From positions 1,612,001-1,676,000 of the forward strand of contig CBDAPV010000001.1 in assembly GCA_965198715.1 (NCBI GenBank): 64,000 bases of DNA, written 5' to 3'. The notes below the pieces were generated by a model that was not told the origin of the DNA, did not search any database, and saw only the letters and a list, made by a program, of their open reading frames with translations. The position numbers and the translations under genes were made by a program. Shown in pieces: positions 56,078 through 64,000 of this stretch (position 1 is the first letter of the stretch; each line of letters begins with the position of its first letter). Source of the DNA: RH-AL1 sp965198715. Lineage in GTDB: Bacteria; Pseudomonadota; Alphaproteobacteria; Rhizobiales; Beijerinckiaceae.

Positions 56078-56833
56078 TCAGCCCGCCGCATTGCAGTCGA
56101 GCAGCGCCTGCAGCCCGTCGAGCGTGACCCAGGGCTGCGGGAATTCGGCGCCGGCGAGGTGCTGGAACGGGCGGTCGGGCTCGCCGAGGTTGGACACCAC
56201 CGCCGCCGCGCCGGAGAAATCCTCCGAGGCCAGGTAGAGGCTCGGCGTCGCCACTACCGCGATGCCGGCGCGGCGGGCGGCGCGGAGCCCGTTGGCGGAA
56301 TCCTCGAAGGCCACGGTGTTGGCCGGGCCGACGCCGAGCGCCTCAAGCGCCTCGAAATAGACCGCCGGATCGGGCTTCTTGCGGTCGACCACGTCGCCGG
56401 CGGCGATGGCGAACCAGTTCGGCGCGTCCTCGCCGAGCGTCGAGCGCAGCAGCGCCTTGACGTTGAGCGGCGTCGACGTCGTGGCGATGGCGAGCCTGAC
56501 GCCACGCTCCTGCGCCTCGTCGATGAGCCGCTCGACGCCCGGCCGGAGCTTCAGCGCGCCCTTGGCGAGCAGGTCGAGGTAGCAGCGCGTCTTGGTGCGG
56601 TGCAGCGCCGGCAGCTGCCGGAGCACGTCGCGCTCCTGCGGCCGGTAGTGCTCGACGTAGCGGATCATCCGCTCTTTGCCGCCGGTGGTCTGCAGCAGCG
56701 CGGCGTAGAGCTCGGGGTCCCAGTACCAGCCGAGCTTGAACTGCTGAAAGGTCAGGTTGAAGGACTGGCGATGCAGCTCCTCGGTCTCGGCCAGCGTGCC
56801 GTCGACGTCGAAGATGAGCGCTTCCAGCCTCAC
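56078..56833 (-). CDS. cbbY: CbbY-type HAD phosphatase
   Basis: 251 residues. The start is GTG at 56833, which overlaps the phosphoribulokinase stop as GTGA. HAD motif I is IFDVDGTLAETEELHRQSFN near residues 7-26, the CbbY pattern. The cap helix segment TGGKERMIRYVEHY, then motif II ATTSTPLN, III KKPDPAVY and IV FEDSANGLRAA follow. CbbY dephosphorylates xylulose-1,5-bisphosphate, an inhibitor of RuBisCO, so its place in a Calvin-cycle operon is expected. Confidence 0.9.
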   Translation of the reverse strand: MRLEALIFDVDGTLAETEELHRQSFNLTFQQFKLGWYWDPELYAALLQTTGGKERMIRYVEHYRPQERDVLRQLPALHRTKTRCYLDLLAKGALKLRPGVERLIDEAQERGVRLAIATTSTPLNVKALLRSTLGEDAPNWFAIAAGDVVDRKKPDPAVYFEALEALGVGPANTVAFEDSANGLRAARRAGIAVVATPSLYLASEDFSGAAAVVSNLGEPDRPFQHLAGAEFPQPWVTLDGLQALLDCNAAG

Positions 56834-57708
56834 GCCACCAGCCTCCGCCGCCGCTCGACCAGCTTCATGATGAAGGGCGTGAGGATGAGCTGCATCGCCA
56901 GATCCAGCTTGGCGCCGGGGATCACGATCGAGTTCGCCCGGCTCATGAAGCTGTCGTGCACCATGTTGAGAAGGTAGCGGAAGTCGATGCCGTGCGGGTT
57001 GGCGAAGCGGATGATGACCATGCTCTCGTCCGCCGTCGGCACCCAGCGCGCGGCGAAGGGGTTCGACGTGTCGACCGTCGGCACGCGCTGGAAGTTGATG
57101 TCGGTTTCGGTAAACTGCGGGCAGATGTAGCGGGCGTAGTCCGGCATGCGGCCGAGGATGACGTCGATCACGGCTTCGGTGGAATAGCCGCGGATGGCGC
57201 GGTCGCGGTGGATTTTCTGGATCCACTCGAGATTGATGACCGGCACCACCCCGATCTTGAGGTCGGCGTACCGGGCCGTGTTGATCGTGTCCGTCACGAC
57301 CGCGCCGTGCAGCCCCTCGTAGAGGAGCATGTCGGAGGGCTCGGTCATGGTCTCCCAATCGGTGAAATTGCCCGGGGCGATGCGGTACCTCTCGGCCTCG
57401 ACGATGTCGTGGACGTAGTGGCGCATCGTCACCTCGCCGCGCTCGCCGTAGGCCTGGAATACCTCGCAGAGCTTGTCGAGCAGGTTGGCCTCGGGCCCGA
57501 AATGGCTGAACTGGTGGTTGCCCTGCTCGGCCCGCGCCTTCATCTCGTCGCGCATCTCGACGCGATCGTAGCGGTGGAAGGCGTCGCCCTCGATGTAAAG
57601 CGCCTTGACCTGCTCGCGCCGGAAGATCTGCTCGAACGTGTCGCGCACCGACGTCGTACCCGAGCCCGACGAGCCGGTGACGGAGATGATCGGGTGCTTG
57701 GCACTCAC
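56830..57708 (-). CDS. cbbP: Phosphoribulokinase
   Basis: A 292-residue proteobacterial-type kinase. The P-loop GSSGSGTTSVRDTFEQIF is at 12-29, followed by EGDAFHRYDR near 40 and the ribulose-5-phosphate region GNHQFSHFGPEANL near 63-76. LLYEGLHG near 126 carries the Walker-B-like Glu. It makes ribulose-1,5-bisphosphate. It is the second gene of cbbF-cbbP-cbbY; a palindromic repeat occupies the 150-base gap behind cbbF. Confidence 0.96.
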   Translation of the reverse strand: MSAKHPIISVTGSSGSGTTSVRDTFEQIFRREQVKALYIEGDAFHRYDRVEMRDEMKARAEQGNHQFSHFGPEANLLDKLCEVFQAYGERGEVTMRHYVHDIVEAERYRIAPGNFTDWETMTEPSDMLLYEGLHGAVVTDTINTARYADLKIGVVPVINLEWIQKIHRDRAIRGYSTEAVIDVILGRMPDYARYICPQFTETDINFQRVPTVDTSNPFAARWVPTADESMVIIRFANPHGIDFRYLLNMVHDSFMSRANSIVIPGAKLDLAMQLILTPFIMKLVERRRRLVA

Positions 57709-57725
57709 CGAGCGCCCTCGACACC

Positions 57726-57833
57726 GTCATTCCGGACGGAGCGAAGCGGAGATCCGGAACCGGTGCTCTTCACTCTTGCCGGAGAGGCCGAGGCGCACCG
57801 GTTCCGGGTTCGGCTGCGCCGCCCCGGATTGAC
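57726..57833. repeat. Palindromic repeat in the cbbF-cbbP gap
   Basis: The arms GATCCGGAACCGGTGC (about 57,752-57,767) and GCACCGGTTCCGGGTT (about 57,795-57,810) are almost perfectly complementary; weaker outer arms GTCATTCCGGA and CCCCGGATTGAC extend the fold to about 108 bases. It resembles a REP-type intergenic element and is unlike the repeat at 4,669. Confidence 0.7.
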
Positions 57834-57858
57834 GCGCGTTTCCATCACAAAGCGTCCG

Positions 57859-58956
57859 TCACCCCGTCATGAGCCCGCGCGACTGGAACAGCGGTGAGCG
57901 GTTCTGCACGAGCTTGGGATCGATGTGGTACTGCGCGATGGTGTCGACGACCTGCGCTGAGCCGAACACCAGCGGGCAGCGCTGGTGCACGTCGTCGGCG
58001 ACGATGTCGAGTATGCGGCGGGCGCCGTCGGTGGCCTTGCCGCCGGCGTGCTCGACCAGGAAGGCGATCGGGCTGACCTCGTAGAGCAGGCGCAGCCGGC
58101 CGAGGTTGTAGCCCTTGCGGCTGTCGCCGGGGTAGAGGAACACGCCACCGCGGGTGAAGATGCGATAGGCGTCGGCTACCATCGAGGCGATCCAGCGCAT
58201 GTTGTGGTTGCGCGAGAGCCGGCCCTCCTCCCCAAGATGCGCGTCGTCGATGAAAGCGCGCACCGCCGGGTCCCAGTGCCGGTAGTTCGAGGTGTTGATC
58301 GCGTATTCGTGACTGTCGGGCTTGATCGCCATCGCTGGGTTCATCACGGCGAAACTGCCGGAGCGCGGATCGAGGATGAACGAGGCGGTCGGGCCGCCGA
58401 CGGACAGCACGATGAGCGTCTGCGGCCCGTAGACCACGAAGCCGGCGCCGAGCTGGTTGGCGCCCGGCTGCTTGAAGTGCGCGGCGGGATCTACAGCGCC
58501 GGGGATCGCCGGCAGAATCGAGAAGATGGTGCCGACCGAGACGTTGGTCTCGATGTTCGAGGAGCCGTCGAGCGGGTCGATCGCCACCACGAGTGGCGCG
58601 CCGTCGTTGAGCACCTTGGGCGCGTCGAGCTCTTCCGAGACCAGCACCGCGACCGGCGCGCCTTGCAGCGCCTGCGTGAACAGCCTGTCCGTCAGCAGGT
58701 CCAGCGCCTTCTGCACGTCGCCACCGGCGTTCTGGTGGCCGCCTTCGGGCATGGCCTCGCCGCCGAGCGGTCCCAGCGCGATCTGACCGGCGGTCTCGAT
58801 GGCGGCCGCGGCCACGGCGCGGACCACCGCGGCGACCGGCGCCAGCTTCGGATCGGCAGCGACGGCGGCATCGAGGAAGCCACCGAGCCCGTCCGCCGAT
58901 GCCATCCCGTTCAGATCCAGCATTCCCTCGTCCCACTCTTCGCCGATCCTTCCCAT
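57859..58956 (-). CDS. cbbF: Class I fructose-1,6-bisphosphatase
   Basis: About 365 residues if started at ATG 58956 (MGRIGEEWDEG); starts at 58,986 or 58,923 are also possible. The metal and phosphate motifs are VVAIDPLDGSSNIETNVSVG near 126-145, FVVYGPQTLIVLSVG near 180, RGGVFLYPGD near 288 and SPIAFLVEHAGGKATDG near 313. It converts fructose-1,6- or sedoheptulose-1,7-bisphosphate in the Calvin cycle. It is divergent from cbbR with about 60 bases between the start codons. Confidence 0.94.
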   Translation of the reverse strand: MGRIGEEWDEGMLDLNGMASADGLGGFLDAAVAADPKLAPVAAVVRAVAAAAIETAGQIALGPLGGEAMPEGGHQNAGGDVQKALDLLTDRLFTQALQGAPVAVLVSEELDAPKVLNDGAPLVVAIDPLDGSSNIETNVSVGTIFSILPAIPGAVDPAAHFKQPGANQLGAGFVVYGPQTLIVLSVGGPTASFILDPRSGSFAVMNPAMAIKPDSHEYAINTSNYRHWDPAVRAFIDDAHLGEEGRLSRNHNMRWIASMVADAYRIFTRGGVFLYPGDSRKGYNLGRLRLLYEVSPIAFLVEHAGGKATDGARRILDIVADDVHQRCPLVFGSAQVVDTIAQYHIDPKLVQNRSPLFQSRGLMTG

Positions 58957-59019
58957 GGCGCAAAGCCCATGAAAAATGAAGAGCATTGAGGCCGCCTTCA
59001 AAATTTTTTAAGAGAAGGA

Positions 59020-59964
59020 ATGCGCCGTCTCACACTCAAGCAGCTGCAGACCGTCCGCGCCGTGGCGCAGAGCGGCACCATCGCGACCGCGGCCGACATC
59101 CTCAAGGTGACGCCGGCGGCGCTCACCGCTCGCATCAAGCTGCTGGAGGGCGACGTCGGACTGGCCTTTTTCGACCGTGCGGCCGGGCGGCTGCGCCTGA
59201 CCGACGCTGGCCAGGAGGTCGTCAACACGACGATCCGCATGGAGATGCTGCTGGTCGAGCTCGGCAATACGCTGGGCGCGCTGAAGGGCAAGCACGCCGG
59301 CCACGTCTCGGTGGGCGTGGTCTCCACCGCCAAGTATTTCGCACCCCGGCTCATCGCCGGCTTCTCCCGGAGCAATCCGAAGATCGACATCTCGCTCTCC
59401 ATCGGTAACCGGCAGGAGACGGTGAAGCTGCTGCGCGACTACGCCATCGACATCGCGCTGATGGGTCAGCCGCCGGTCGACTTCCCGGTGATCAGCCAGG
59501 AGATCGGCGAGCATCCGCAGGTGGTGATCGCGCCGCTCGACCACCCGATGGTCGGGCGCGTGGGGATCACCAAGGCCGATCTCGCCAAGGAGGTCTTCAT
59601 CCTGCGCGAGGAAGGCTCGGGCACGCGCGGCGTGTTCGACTATTTCTTCGGCGACGTGCCGACCGGCCGGCCGCGGATCAAGTTCGAGATCGGTTCCGAC
59701 GAATCGATCAAGCAGGCGGTCATGGCCGGGCTCGGGCTGTCGCTGATCTCGGCGCACACGATCGAGGCGGAGGTTGAGTCGCACCGCGTCGCCGTGCTCG
59801 ACGTCGTCGGCCTGCCGATCATCCGACACTGGTTCCTGGTGCGCCGCGCCAACTGGAACCCGACGCCGGTTGGCGAGTCGATCTGGGATTTCACCATCAA
59901 GCACGCCGGCGAGTTCATGCCCGACGTGCTCGGCCGCAACGCGCCGGCGCTCGTGCCGGCCTGA
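59020..59964 (+). CDS. cbbR: LysR-family Calvin-cycle regulator CbbR
   Basis: A 314-residue LTTR. The helix-turn-helix TIATAADILKVTPAALTARI at 20-39 is of the CbbR type, and the effector domain carries the family's GNRQETVKLLRDYAIDIALMG near 128-148. The segment FILREEGSGTRGVFD near 192 is typical of CbbR. It is divergent from cbbF, the usual place for CbbR to bind and activate the operon. A short AT-rich patch (around 59,004-59,012) lies between the starts. Confidence 0.93.
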   Translation: MRRLTLKQLQTVRAVAQSGTIATAADILKVTPAALTARIKLLEGDVGLAFFDRAAGRLRLTDAGQEVVNTTIRMEMLLVELGNTLGALKGKHAGHVSVGVVSTAKYFAPRLIAGFSRSNPKIDISLSIGNRQETVKLLRDYAIDIALMGQPPVDFPVISQEIGEHPQVVIAPLDHPMVGRVGITKADLAKEVFILREEGSGTRGVFDYFFGDVPTGRPRIKFEIGSDESIKQAVMAGLGLSLISAHTIEAEVESHRVAVLDVVGLPIIRHWFLVRRANWNPTPVGESIWDFTIKHAGEFMPDVLGRNAPALVPA

Positions 59965-60090
59965 CCTGAGGCCGCAAGCGCGCAGCACCCCTCCTCTCCA
60001 GCCTTGAACACGCGGCGATTGCAGCCCAAGCTCGCAGCCGTCAAAGCATTGGTTCGGCGGGCGCTTCACGCCTCGGCCGTGGGAGTTTGA

Positions 60091-61263
60091 ATGAGCAAGC
60101 TGACCGAATGGTTCGGACCCAAGCGCGAGAGCAACGGCGGGGGCGCGCCGCCGCGCCAGGAGCCTGAGCCGCACCGCGACGGCGGCCCTATGGGTCCGCC
60201 AGAGGATGCCTCGCGCGGCCAATGGCACTTCGCCGCCCGACTCGCGCTCTCGCTGGCCCTGCTCGGCCTGGGGCTCTACGTCCTGGAGAACTACCTGCGC
60301 GCGCTGGTCTGGGCGCTCGTGCTGGGGATCGCGCTGTGGCCGCTCTTCACGCGCACTGCCGCTCGCGTCCCGGCGTGGATGCGCAAGGAGATGCTGCCGG
60401 GGATCTTCGCGCTGCTGGTGCTGCTGATCTTCCTGGTCCCACTCCTCGCTGTCGGCATCGAGGCGGCGCGCGAGGCTCATACCGTCCTCGACTACGGCAA
60501 GCAGGCCGAGCAGAACGGCATCCCGGTGCCCGACGCGGTCAACAAGCTGCCGCCCAAGGTGGCCGGTCCGGTCACCAATTGGTGGAACGAGAACCTCTCG
60601 CATTCCGGCTTCGCCAAGGAATGGGCGGAGAAGATCGACACGACGTCGAATCGCGAGCTCGGGCGCAATGTCGGCAAGGACGCGCTCCATCGCATCGTGC
60701 TGTTCGGCTTCGCGCTGCTCGCGCTTTTCATCTTCTTCAGCGAGGGCGAGGCGGTGCACCGGCAGTGCCTGACGGCCTCCAACCGCCTGTTCGGCCCGCG
60801 CGGCGAGAAGATCGGGCGGCAGATGGTGGCCTCGGTGCACGGCACGGTGAACGGCCTCGTGCTCGTCGGCCTGGGCGAGGGCGTGGTGCTCGGCGTGATC
60901 TATCTCTTCACCGGCGTGCCGCACCCGATCCTGTTCGGCGCGCTGAGCGCGGTGGCGGCGATGGTGCCCTTCGCCGCCGGTATCGCCATCGTGGTCGCCG
61001 CCCTCGCCCTGCTCGCCGCCGGCAAGACGGCGATGGCGATCGTGGTCATCGGCGGCGGCTTCCTCACGACCTTCCTCGCCGACCATTTCGTGCGGCCCAA
61101 GCTGATCGGCGGCGCCACGAAGCTGCCGTTCCTGTGGGTGCTGCTCGGCATCCTCGGCGGGGTCGAGACCTTCGGCCTGCTCGGGCTCTTCGTCGGCCCG
61201 GCCGTAATGGCCGCGCTGATCCTGCTTTGGCGCGAGCTGTCGGGAGAGACGGCCGAGGCGTGA
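60091..61263 (+). CDS. AI-2E family transporter (PerM-like)
   Basis: 390 residues. A hydrophilic Pro/Gly-rich N-terminal tail of about 45 residues is followed by about seven or eight transmembrane helices. The PerM-type core is seen in VHGTVNGLVLVGLGEGVVLG near 249-268, FTGVPHPILFGALSAVAAMVP near 272-292, and FLADHFVRPKLIGG near 328-341. The family includes a proposed AI-2 exporter and Na+/H+ antiporters, so the substrate is open. Confidence 0.9.
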   Translation: MSKLTEWFGPKRESNGGGAPPRQEPEPHRDGGPMGPPEDASRGQWHFAARLALSLALLGLGLYVLENYLRALVWALVLGIALWPLFTRTAARVPAWMRKEMLPGIFALLVLLIFLVPLLAVGIEAAREAHTVLDYGKQAEQNGIPVPDAVNKLPPKVAGPVTNWWNENLSHSGFAKEWAEKIDTTSNRELGRNVGKDALHRIVLFGFALLALFIFFSEGEAVHRQCLTASNRLFGPRGEKIGRQMVASVHGTVNGLVLVGLGEGVVLGVIYLFTGVPHPILFGALSAVAAMVPFAAGIAIVVAALALLAAGKTAMAIVVIGGGFLTTFLADHFVRPKLIGGATKLPFLWVLLGILGGVETFGLLGLFVGPAVMAALILLWRELSGETAEA

Positions 61264-61313
61264 AGGTCTCGGGCTGGACGACCAAGACGGCGAGGCTGGC
61301 TTGCCGTCAACAA

Positions 61314-61514
61314 ATGGGATCAGAGATCGTGACTAAGATCATCTTGGGCCTGGCCACTTGCGCCCTGGCCATCGCCCTCGCCGGGACTCCGGCGGAGGCC
61401 GCGCGGCCCGGTTCGCACCGCGTAGGCGGGCATGGGCCGCAGGGCAAAGGCAGCCACTACGTCGGCGGCCACAAGAGCACGGCGGTAGGGCGCTTCATGC
61501 ACCGCCACCTCTGA
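61314..61514 (+). CDS. Small secreted Gly/His-rich protein
   Basis: 66 residues from ATG 61314 (or GTG 61329). A signal peptide spans about residues 6-30 (IILGLATCALAIALAGTPAEA). The mature part of ~37 residues is rich in Gly and His (HRVGGHGPQGKGSHYVGGHK) and could bind metal, though this is only a guess. No family is recognised. It lies 22 bases tail to tail from the Nramp-like gene. Confidence 0.65.
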   Translation: MGSEIVTKIILGLATCALAIALAGTPAEAARPGSHRVGGHGPQGKGSHYVGGHKSTAVGRFMHRHL

Positions 61515-61536
61515 AGATATCGGGCGTTGCCCTGTC

Positions 61537-62781
61537 TCAGGTGAAGAGGCCGGCGATGCCTGAGTAGAGGCCTAGCACCACCGTCACGATCATCAGCACC
61601 GCCGTCACCGTCGCGGCCGTGCCCTGCAGCCGATAGGGCGCCGGCAGGCGACGCGCCAGCAGGTAGAGGAAGCCGAGCACGATCGGCAGCAGCATCGCGT
61701 TCATGACCTGGACGTAGACCGACAGCTGCACCATGCTCGCGCCCGACAGCACGACCAGCGCGCCGACGACAAGCGCCAGCGTGTAGACGGCGTAGAACCA
61801 CGGCGCCTCGCCCACCGGCTTATCGAGCTTGTGCTCGTAGCCGACGATCTCGCCCAGCGTGCGCGCCGCCGTCAGCGTCACGACGATGGCGGCCACCATC
61901 GCCGCGCCGGCGACGCCCAGGCCGAAGCACAGCCGCCCGGCGGTGGCGCCGATCACACCCGTCAGCGCGTCGGCGATCTGCTGCACCGTGTCGAGCGACT
62001 TGGCCGGGCCGTGCGACAGCGCCGCCGCGGTGGCGACCAGCACCGCCGCCATGATGAGCTGGGTCACGATCGAACCGATGGCGGTATCGGCGCGCGCGGA
62101 CGGCAGGTCGGCCGTTGTCAGGCCTTTCTCGATGACCGCCGACTGCTGGTAGAACACCATCCACGGCATGATCACCGCGCCGATGTTGGCCGAGACCAGC
62201 AGCAGGTACTTGGGATCGGCGATCGGTATCGAGACGGCGTCGCGCACGAGCTCGCTCATCGTGGGGTGGGCGATCACGGCGACGACGAGGAAGGCCAGTT
62301 CGAACAGGCCGATGGCCAGTGCGATTCGTTCGACGCTGCGGTACGAGCCCGTGACCGCCATGAGCACCAGCGTGGCGACGGCCAAGCCCATGGTGAGCGC
62401 GGTCGGCACGCCGATCATGTCGCCGATGCCGGCGAGCCCGGCGAACTCGGTGAGCAGCGCCCCGATGCAGGCGACCATCAGCGTCGTCACCGACACCCAG
62501 GCCCAGGCCTTGCCGAAGTGGTGCTGGATCAGCGCGGCGTGGCCCTGGCCGGTGACGATGCCGAGCCGCACCGTCAGCTCCTGCACGAGGTAGAGGATCG
62601 GAATCAGGATGAACTGGAAGGCGAGGAGCTTGTAGCCCCATTGCGCGCCGCTCTGCGCGGCTGTCACCACCGATCCGGCGTCGGTATCGGCGAGCATGAC
62701 CACGATGCCCGGGCCGGCCACGGCGAGGAAGCGGCGCAGGCTGAACCTGGAACGAGTGGGGAGGTGCAGAACGTCGGTCAT
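61537..62781 (-). CDS. Nramp-like divalent metal transporter, atypical
   Basis: 414 residues with 11 predicted helices in the Nramp/LeuT order. In helix 1 the DPGN metal motif reads DAGS (GIVVMLADTDAGSVVTAAQS near 26-45). In helix 6 the MPH motif reads MPW (ANIGAVIMPWMVFYQQS near 200-216), keeping the Met. The helix-8-9 region TAARTLGEIVGYEH is also retained. Such changes set it apart from canonical MntH, so Mn2+ cannot be assumed. A second copy lies upstream on the same strand. Confidence 0.85.
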   Translation of the reverse strand: MTDVLHLPTRSRFSLRRFLAVAGPGIVVMLADTDAGSVVTAAQSGAQWGYKLLAFQFILIPILYLVQELTVRLGIVTGQGHAALIQHHFGKAWAWVSVTTLMVACIGALLTEFAGLAGIGDMIGVPTALTMGLAVATLVLMAVTGSYRSVERIALAIGLFELAFLVVAVIAHPTMSELVRDAVSIPIADPKYLLLVSANIGAVIMPWMVFYQQSAVIEKGLTTADLPSARADTAIGSIVTQLIMAAVLVATAAALSHGPAKSLDTVQQIADALTGVIGATAGRLCFGLGVAGAAMVAAIVVTLTAARTLGEIVGYEHKLDKPVGEAPWFYAVYTLALVVGALVVLSGASMVQLSVYVQVMNAMLLPIVLGFLYLLARRLPAPYRLQGTAATVTAVLMIVTVVLGLYSGIAGLFT

Positions 62782-62923
62782 CGCTGGGTCTGATCCTGTT
62801 CAGACCGGTCCGGTAATGCTGTCATCACCACCTCGCCAAAGGCGTTCGGCCGCAGCCGTCGTAGAATAGAGTTGTTCTTATTCAAGGCTCGCGCATGAAA
62901 CGAAGCTCGATCAGGGGCTTGGC

Positions 62924-64000
62924 CTACTTAGCATTGCCGGTGATGCCGGCGTAGAGCCCGAGGATTGTCGTCACCAGCATGAGGCCGCCGACGAGCCACG
63001 CGTACCAGCCCCGGAGCCGGTGTTCCTCAGGGAGCTTGCGCGCCAGCAGGAACAGGAAGCCCAGCACGATGGGCAGCAGCATCGCATTCATGACCTGCAC
63101 GCCGACGGACAGCGTGACGAGGTTGGCGCCGGCCAGCACGACCCCCGCCGCGGCCAGCAGCACGACGATGTAGATCGAGTAGAACCACGGTGCCTGCGAG
63201 GGCGAACGATCGAGCGAGTGCTTGAAGCCGCTCAGCTCGCCGATAGTACGCGCCGCGGTCAGCGTCACCACCACGGCCGCGACGAAGGAGGCACCGAGGA
63301 CGCCGAGGCCGAAGCAGAGGTTTCCGGCGATCGGCCCGAGCGTATGGGTCAGCGCGCCGGCCACCTGGCCGACGCTCTCGAGCGACTTGCTGTCGCCCTT
63401 GCCGGCCAGCGCCGATGCCGCAGCGACGAGCACCGCCGCCATGATGAGCTGGGTCACCACCGAGCCGATCGCCGTGTCGAGCCGCGCGGAGCCGAGCTGC
63501 TCCTTCGTCAGGCCTTTCTCGATGACGGACGATTGCTGGTAGAACACCATCCACGGCATGATCACCGCGCCGATGTTGGCCGAGACCAGCATCAGGTACT
63601 TCGGGTCGGCGATCGGGATGTTGGTCATTTCCGCGACGAACTGCGACCAGCTGGGATGGGCGATCATCGCCACCCCGATGAAGGCCACCTCGAAGGCGCC
63701 GATCGCCAGCGCGATCCGCTCCACGCTCTTGTACGACCCCGTGACCGCCATGGCCGCCAGCGCGCCCACCGCGAGCAGCAGGCTGAGCCACACCGGCAGA
63801 TGCACCATCGATCCCACGGCGGCGATGCCGCCAAATTCGGTGAGCAGCGCGCCGGCGCAGGCCACGACCAGCGTCGTGGTCGAGACCCAGGCCCAGACCG
63901 CGCCGTAATGCTCGCGGATCAACACCGCGTGGCCCTTGCCGGTGACGATCCCGAGCCGCGCGGCCAGTTCCTGCACAATGTAGAGGATGGGGATCAGAAT
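62924..64000 (-). CDS. Nramp-like transporter, second tandem copy (partial)
   Basis: The gene runs off the right end of the window, and about 358 residues of the C-terminal part are seen. It is closely related to the copy at 61,537 over its full visible length, including IPILYIVQEL at the edge, ANIGAVIMPWMVFYQQS with the same MPW, and TAARTIGELSGFKH. Helix 1 with the DPGN-equivalent is outside the window. The two lie head to tail, 142 bases apart, and are probably a duplication. Confidence 0.85.
   Translation of the reverse strand: MLIPILYIVQELAARLGIVTGKGHAVLIREHYGAVWAWVSTTTLVVACAGALLTEFGGIAAVGSMVHLPVWLSLLLAVGALAAMAVTGSYKSVERIALAIGAFEVAFIGVAMIAHPSWSQFVAEMTNIPIADPKYLMLVSANIGAVIMPWMVFYQQSSVIEKGLTKEQLGSARLDTAIGSVVTQLIMAAVLVAAASALAGKGDSKSLESVGQVAGALTHTLGPIAGNLCFGLGVLGASFVAAVVVTLTAARTIGELSGFKHSLDRSPSQAPWFYSIYIVVLLAAAGVVLAGANLVTLSVGVQVMNAMLLPIVLGFLFLLARKLPEEHRLRGWYAWLVGGLMLVTTILGLYAGITGNAK

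Noticed and set aside
59008..61086. Long minus-strand frame across cbbR and the AI-2E transporter gene
   Set aside because: Shadow; both genes on the plus strand have clear domains.

Overview
The window is high-GC chromosomal DNA (GC judged by eye, not computed) of an alphaproteobacterium, most likely of the order Hyphomicrobiales (Rhizobiales). The grounds are an HWE-type sensor kinase, a glutathione-dependent formaldehyde oxidation pair, a CbbR-controlled fructose-bisphosphatase/phosphoribulokinase operon, a YiaA-type small membrane protein, DUF2865 and DUF2252 proteins, and IS630 and IS91 elements. No rRNA, tRNA or CRISPR array was found.

Region 1 (1-12,800) is mainly nitrogen salvage. 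After a redox pair (NmrA/QorB-like reductase and a DsbA-family protein) comes an almost complete route from purines to urea: 8-oxoguanine deaminase, xanthine dehydrogenase (FAD subunit plus a fused FeS-Mo subunit), urate oxidase, HIU hydrolase, OHCU decarboxylase, PuuE allantoinase, allantoicase and ureidoglycolate lyase. A urease gamma-beta fusion sits at its edge, but no catalytic urease alpha gene is beside it. Region 2 (12,800-28,960) is housekeeping with scattered extras: argG, a HAD phosphatase, a PspA-like/YiaA-like envelope pair, a DHA2 drug exporter, a fasciclin protein, thiG plus an esterase, purA, a proline-rich membrane protein, a PAS/LOV-like HWE kinase with its response regulator, and a LysR/DJ-1 divergent pair.

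Region 3 (29,000-35,700) holds a HerA-like ATPase directly followed by a PAS-GGDEF-EAL protein that carries one frameshift. After it comes a decayed patch: an intact IS630 copy, an IS1380 transposase scar, an aldehyde dehydrogenase lacking its N terminus, and the tail of a quinone reductase. Region 4 (35,700-43,900) has small enzymes (metallophosphoesterase, NUDIX, GNAT), DUF2252 and DUF2865 proteins, and the adhC-fghA formaldehyde operon, preceded by a perfect palindrome. Region 5 (44,200-50,300) is an accessory island: a lower-GC GT61 glycosyltransferase, a second IS630 with a -1 frameshift site, an XRE regulator, and a damaged IS91-type element.

Region 6 (50,400-64,000) carries a GT2 glycosyltransferase, an RND efflux pair, the cbbF-cbbP-cbbY operon with divergent cbbR, an AI-2E family transporter, and two tandem Nramp-like carriers with altered metal-site motifs, the second cut by the window end.

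A palindromic repeat of about 200 bp occurs twice in inverted orientation (4,669-4,868 and 39,819-40,019), and each copy begins exactly at the TAG stop of the neighbouring reading frame. No wholly new multi-gene system could be proven. The best leads are the HerA/c-di-GMP pairing, the cysteine-less LOV-like kinase, the unusual Nramp pair, the dispersed palindromes and the formaldehyde-operon operator.
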